From: an uncultured Flavobacteriales bacterium
Lineage (GTDB): Bacteria > Bacteroidota > Bacteroidia > Flavobacteriales > Crocinitomicaceae
Length of the DNA: 15,722 nucleotides
Direction: 5' to 3'
Assembly: GCA_946479985.1 (NCBI GenBank)
Contig: CAMLIF010000093.1
Span: 1 to 15,722, forward strand
Below, piece by piece: positions 12,149-15,722 of the stretch. The position numbers and the translations under genes were made by a program. The notes below the pieces were generated by a model. The model saw only the letters and a list, made by a program, of their open reading frames with translations, was not told where the DNA came from and made no database searches. The number at the start of each line of letters is the position of its first letter. The first letter of the stretch is position 1.

Positions 12149-15100
12149 ATGGAAAAGGTGTCATCGAACGTTGCCCCGGCAAACGCTCTCAAGCTACAAA
12201 CAGAAAGCACAGCAACTGCTGCAAGAGATATTGCGGTGATTGGTATCTCATGTCGTTTACCTGGAGCAAAAAACTACAATGAGTTCTGGCAAAACCTATT
12301 GAATGGGAACAATAGCATATCTGAAATTCCTGCTGATCGTTGGGATTGGAAGAAATACTATGGTAATCCGCAAACGGAGGAAAATAAAACCAATAGCAAA
12401 TGGGGTGGCTTTATAGAAGATATTGATTGCTTTGATCCGCTTTTCTTTGGTATCTCACCCAAAGAAGCCAATTATATCGATCCTCAGCACCGTATCTTCC
12501 TGGAAGAAGTATGGAGCGCAATTGAAGATGCTGGTTATAAAGCGTCAGATCTTTCCGGAAGAAAGGTAGGCGTTTATGCAGGGGTTTCTAAAAACGATTA
12601 CGCCGAGCTAATGGAAGGCATTGATGCTAATCCTTTTATTTCTACAGGAACTGTGCATTCCATTTTACCCAATAGAGTTTCATACCTCCTAAACTTAAGA
12701 GGTAAAAGTGAAGCAGTTGATACCGCTTGCTCAAGTGCACTTGTAGCGTTAAACAATGCTATTCGTGACCTTCTGGATGGAGAAACAGAAGCTGCAATTG
12801 TGGGAGGCGTGAATGCATTGCTCAGTCCGCGTATGTATTTATCACATGGGAAATCAGGTATGCTTTCCAGCGAAGGACAATGCAAAACCTTCGATGAGTC
12901 AGCGGATGGATATGTGAGATCAGAAGGTGTTGCAGTTGTTTTTCTAAAAACACTTGAACAGGCAAAGGCAGACGGTGATTCCATTATTGGAATAATCAAA
13001 TCTACTGCGATTAACCATGGCGGTAAAGGAAATTTTCTTACAGCACCCAATGTTATTGCACAATCCGAAGTTGTTTGTGATGCTTTGAACAAGGCTGGAA
13101 TCGATCCTGCAAGTATTGGATACATTGAAACACATGGAACTGGTACGCCTCTCGGTGATCCTATTGAGATCAATGCACTTAAAAAAGCGTATAGAGAAAC
13201 TTTTGAAAAAAGAGGTCAATTGCCCCAAAAAGGCTATTGTGCTTTAGGAGCTGTTAAAGGTAATATTGGTCACTTGGAAAGTGCGGCTGGAATGGCTTCC
13301 ATCATTAAATGCTTATTGGCACTTAAATACCAAAAACTGATTCCTGTACTTCATTTAAAAAAGATTAATCCTTCTATAGAAATTGACAATTCACCTTTTT
13401 ACATTCTTAATTCAGTAAATGACTGGAAGGCGCAAGAGGGTGAAAATGGTCCACTTCCCAGAAGAGCAGCGCTTAGTGGTTTTGGTATGGGTGGAGTCAA
13501 TGCTCACGTAATTATTGAAGAGGCTCCGCAAATAGAGCAGCAGCCAGAGACAGATTCTCCCCATTTGATTTTGCTTTCTGCAAAAAAAGGTCGATTGAAG
13601 GAGTATGTCAGCAAGTTTCGTGTATTCCTTCAATCAGATGACTCAAAAAATCTGTCAATCAATGATTTATCTTTCACTTTAGCTAACGGACGTGAATATT
13701 ACGAAGAACGGCTCGCGGTTACTGTAAGTAATCTTTCAGAACTCCGTGATGTCTTTGAAAGATATGTTATGGATGAACCTCATTCACAGCTTCATCAGGT
13801 AACGATCGATGAAAAAAAATACAAGAAAAAAACTTTAACCGTACAGTGTAATACCCCCGATGAAGTATTACAAGCTTGGATTTCAGGTGAACACTTCACT
13901 TTTAGCCAAAACTGTTTTACTGGAAAAAGGATTCCTTTGCCAACCTATCCGTTTCTCCGTCGAAAGTGCTGGTTTGATGCATCAAAAGCGGTTGCTGTTC
14001 CGTCAATCACAGATCGAACAACTGTTATTCAGCCAATACAGGAGATAAAATACAATGAGCAATTATCCCCATCTTCGGTAATCGTTCAGGATCATCGAGT
14101 ACAATCGGTAAAAACACTTCCGGGAGTAGGCTATCTTGCAATTTTACAGAAGGCACTAACCGATGCAAAGGAAACACAGGCATTCCAATGGCACTTCAAA
14201 GATGTTTTCTGGCTATCTCCAATCACATTTTTTGAGTCGGCTCATGAGCTAACAACTTCCGTTCTGGAAAATGGAGAATTTACCATGAGCACTGCTCTTG
14301 GTATACATTGCCAAGGTACAGTAACGAAAGAACCAGCTGCAATGGCAGTTAAATCTAAAGTGATTAACGAAGTTTTGAATAGATGTTCCAATGAAGTAAA
14401 TGAAATTTATGCGCTCTTTATTGCCAATGGATTACATTATGGTCCTTCTTTCCGTGGAATAGAAAGTATTCATTGGAATGATACAGAAGCAATTGCTAAA
14501 GTTGGGCCTTATAACGTTTCCAACAATTGGTGGAACGAGCCGGGTATTATGGATCTCGCGTTTCAAACTGCTGCAGCATTGAGTACCGTTAATAATAGAA
14601 CGAATAACATTCAGTGTGTGCCATATTTTGTGACGGAGGCTGTCTTTACAACGTTATCAGCTCCGTTGGCCTTTATTTATGTTACACAACACCCGGATGC
14701 GGGTAAATCAACACTTCGATTCGATATATCTCTTTTGGATATAAATGGCAATGAAATAGGCTATTTCAAGCAATTCACCAAACGAATACTTCACACGATA
14801 GCACCCGCACAGCAAAAAAAATCGCCTGTTTTTTATTACCAACCCGATTGGTTGAACGAAGATCTTCAGCCTTCTCAGAAAACAGAGGGAACAATTGTAC
14901 TGGCTAATATAACGGAGGAAGCGGTAAGGCCACATGTTCAGAATCCATTGACTTACCTATCAACAGAAAAATATACTGTTGCAACAGCTCCTGAACAAAT
15001 GAAGGAAGATTTCCTTGCTTTTTTCAACCAACAGAAAGCTGAAAATAGTTCACCGGCATGCTTCGTGTACCACTCGAAGCTTCGTGGTTCCGACAAAGAA

Positions 15101-15722
15101 ACGGATCTGATTGTGCTATTTCAACTGATTCAGGCAATTATGGAATCTAAACAACGTCAGGCCATTAACATATTGTATGTAAATGATTTAGTTACCGAAG
15201 CTGAACATCCATTTATCGCATCGGTTGCAGGTTTTGCACGAACGCTGTTGTTTGAAGCTCCAAAATTAACACTTGAAGTTATTTCAACAGATTCCCCCAT
15301 CACTGAATTTATACCGCAATTACTTCAGGAATGGCAAATGAAAACAAGTCCATTACATGAAGTTAAGTTTGAGAAAGGGAAGCGAATGGTTCGGGTTATT
15401 CGCTCAATAGAACAGAGCGAAATTCAAGACACACGGGCTTTTCAGCTAAAAAACAACGGTGTGTACATTCTCGCAGGAGGTTCCGGTGGTTTAGGAAAAT
15501 TATTTGCGATGCAACTTGCTGAGTCAGCAGCTGTAAAGCTTGTGTTACTTGGCCGACGCAGTGAAGACGAAGAAATTCGGAATCTGTTAGCACAAATTAA
15601 AGAAACTGGAAGTGAAGGAAGGTATATCTCACTTGATATTACTGATGAAACAGCAGTTTTAGAGGCCATGCAAGAGATACGGAATCAGTGGGGAAGCATT
15701 CAAGGTGTAATTCAGGCAGGTG
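12149..15722 (+). CDS. Type I polyketide synthase, trans-AT type: KS-DH-KR (3' end beyond the window)
   Basis: An open frame of 1191 complete codons runs from ATG 12149 off the right edge. Residues about 27-460 are a ketosynthase with an intact triad: C194 in D-T-A-C-S-S-A, H329 in E-T-H-G-T-G-T, H375 in G-N-I-G-H-L-E-S-A-A-G. A linker of about 140 residues follows, ending in L-P-T-Y-P-F (597-602), with no GHSxG or other acyltransferase motif, as in trans-AT systems. A dehydratase spans about 625-880, with H649 in D-H-R-V-x-x-x-x-x-L-P-G, Y-G-P-S-F (764-768) and D802 in M-D-L-A-F-Q. From about 893 a structural KR half begins, and the catalytic KR Rossmann loop A-G-G-S-G-G-L-G is at 1109-1116. 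KR catalytic residues, carrier protein and any later modules are outside the window. The module would extend a chain, reduce the beta-keto group and dehydrate it to a double bond. Malonyl units should come from a separate acyltransferase, not seen here. Confidence 0.93.
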   Translation, partial: MEKVSSNVAPANALKLQTESTATAARDIAVIGISCRLPGAKNYNEFWQNLLNGNNSISEIPADRWDWKKYYGNPQTEENKTNSKWGGFIEDIDCFDPLFFGISPKEANYIDPQHRIFLEEVWSAIEDAGYKASDLSGRKVGVYAGVSKNDYAELMEGIDANPFISTGTVHSILPNRVSYLLNLRGKSEAVDTACSSALVALNNAIRDLLDGETEAAIVGGVNALLSPRMYLSHGKSGMLSSEGQCKTFDESADGYVRSEGVAVVFLKTLEQAKADGDSIIGIIKSTAINHGGKGNFLTAPNVIAQSEVVCDALNKAGIDPASIGYIETHGTGTPLGDPIEINALKKAYRETFEKRGQLPQKGYCALGAVKGNIGHLESAAGMASIIKCLLALKYQKLIPVLHLKKINPSIEIDNSPFYILNSVNDWKAQEGENGPLPRRAALSGFGMGGVNAHVIIEEAPQIEQQPETDSPHLILLSAKKGRLKEYVSKFRVFLQSDDSKNLSINDLSFTLANGREYYEERLAVTVSNLSELRDVFERYVMDEPHSQLHQVTIDEKKYKKKTLTVQCNTPDEVLQAWISGEHFTFSQNCFTGKRIPLPTYPFLRRKCWFDASKAVAVPSITDRTTVIQPIQEIKYNEQLSPSSVIVQDHRVQSVKTLPGVGYLAILQKALTDAKETQAFQWHFKDVFWLSPITFFESAHELTTSVLENGEFTMSTALGIHCQGTVTKEPAAMAVKSKVINEVLNRCSNEVNEIYALFIANGLHYGPSFRGIESIHWNDTEAIAKVGPYNVSNNWWNEPGIMDLAFQTAAALSTVNNRTNNIQCVPYFVTEAVFTTLSAPLAFIYVTQHPDAGKSTLRFDISLLDINGNEIGYFKQFTKRILHTIAPAQQKKSPVFYYQPDWLNEDLQPSQKTEGTIVLANITEEAVRPHVQNPLTYLSTEKYTVATAPEQMKEDFLAFFNQQKAENSSPACFVYHSKLRGSDKETDLIVLFQLIQAIMESKQRQAINILYVNDLVTEAEHPFIASVAGFARTLLFEAPKLTLEVISTDSPITEFIPQLLQEWQMKTSPLHEVKFEKGKRMVRVIRSIEQSEIQDTRAFQLKNNGVYILAGGSGGLGKLFAMQLAESAAVKLVLLGRRSEDEEIRNLLAQIKETGSEGRYISLDITDETAVLEAMQEIRNQWGSIQGVIQAG

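Noticed and set aside
12598..13228. Two open frames of 94 and 191 codons on the minus strand within the KS region
   Set aside because: They are antisense to the highly conserved ketosynthase coding sequence and have no protein-like motifs of their own.
13500..14060. An acyltransferase domain between KS and DH
   Set aside because: The segment is too short (about 140-190 residues) and has no GHSxG-type motif. It ends in the LPTYPF linker typical after KS domains lacking an AT.

Overview
The window most likely comes from a member of the Bacteroidota, probably Flavobacteriales-like. Two large secreted proteins end in type IX secretion system (T9SS) sorting domains. Several gene starts are preceded by the Bacteroidota-type -7 element TAnnTTTG rather than a sigma-70 -10 box, and no clear Shine-Dalgarno sequences are seen. 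Genus assignment is not possible from sequence reading alone. The first 47 bases are not biological: they match the 3' part of the Illumina TruSeq P5 adapter, so this end is an untrimmed contig edge.

Left region (127-3208). Four confident genes lie on the minus strand: a secreted protein of unknown function, a MerTP-type fused mercuric transporter and metal-binding protein with no reductase or regulator beside it, a VOC/glyoxalase-fold protein, and a small exported protein resembling the LpoB/CsgG/TolB-N group. A hairpin-terminator-like sequence lies just downstream of the last of these.

Middle region (3209-10691). A divergent, regulatory-looking intergenic stretch contains palindromes, a TAAGTTTG -7 element and an extremely G-poor leader. 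It precedes a 1449-residue T9SS surface protein with a propeller-like N-terminus, a parallel beta-helix, a helical stalk and a C-terminal sorting domain. Facing it is a 766-residue T9SS protein with a DUF2341-like/lectin-like front and four consecutive Ig-like units of exactly 70 residues. The two genes converge on two hairpin terminators, the second symmetrical enough to work in both directions.

Right region (10692-15722). After about 400 bases with little content beyond a possible coding remnant, a short-chain dehydrogenase/reductase has its own promoter-like sequence. A second strong promoter-like sequence, overlapped by a perfect 8+8 bp dyad, precedes a large type I polyketide synthase that runs off the right edge. 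It reads KS - linker - DH - KR (incomplete) with no acyltransferase between KS and DH, so it is most simply read as the start of a trans-AT polyketide synthase. This is the most promising lead in the window: an apparent biosynthetic gene cluster whose body lies beyond base 15722, possibly with the dehydrogenase as an accessory enzyme.
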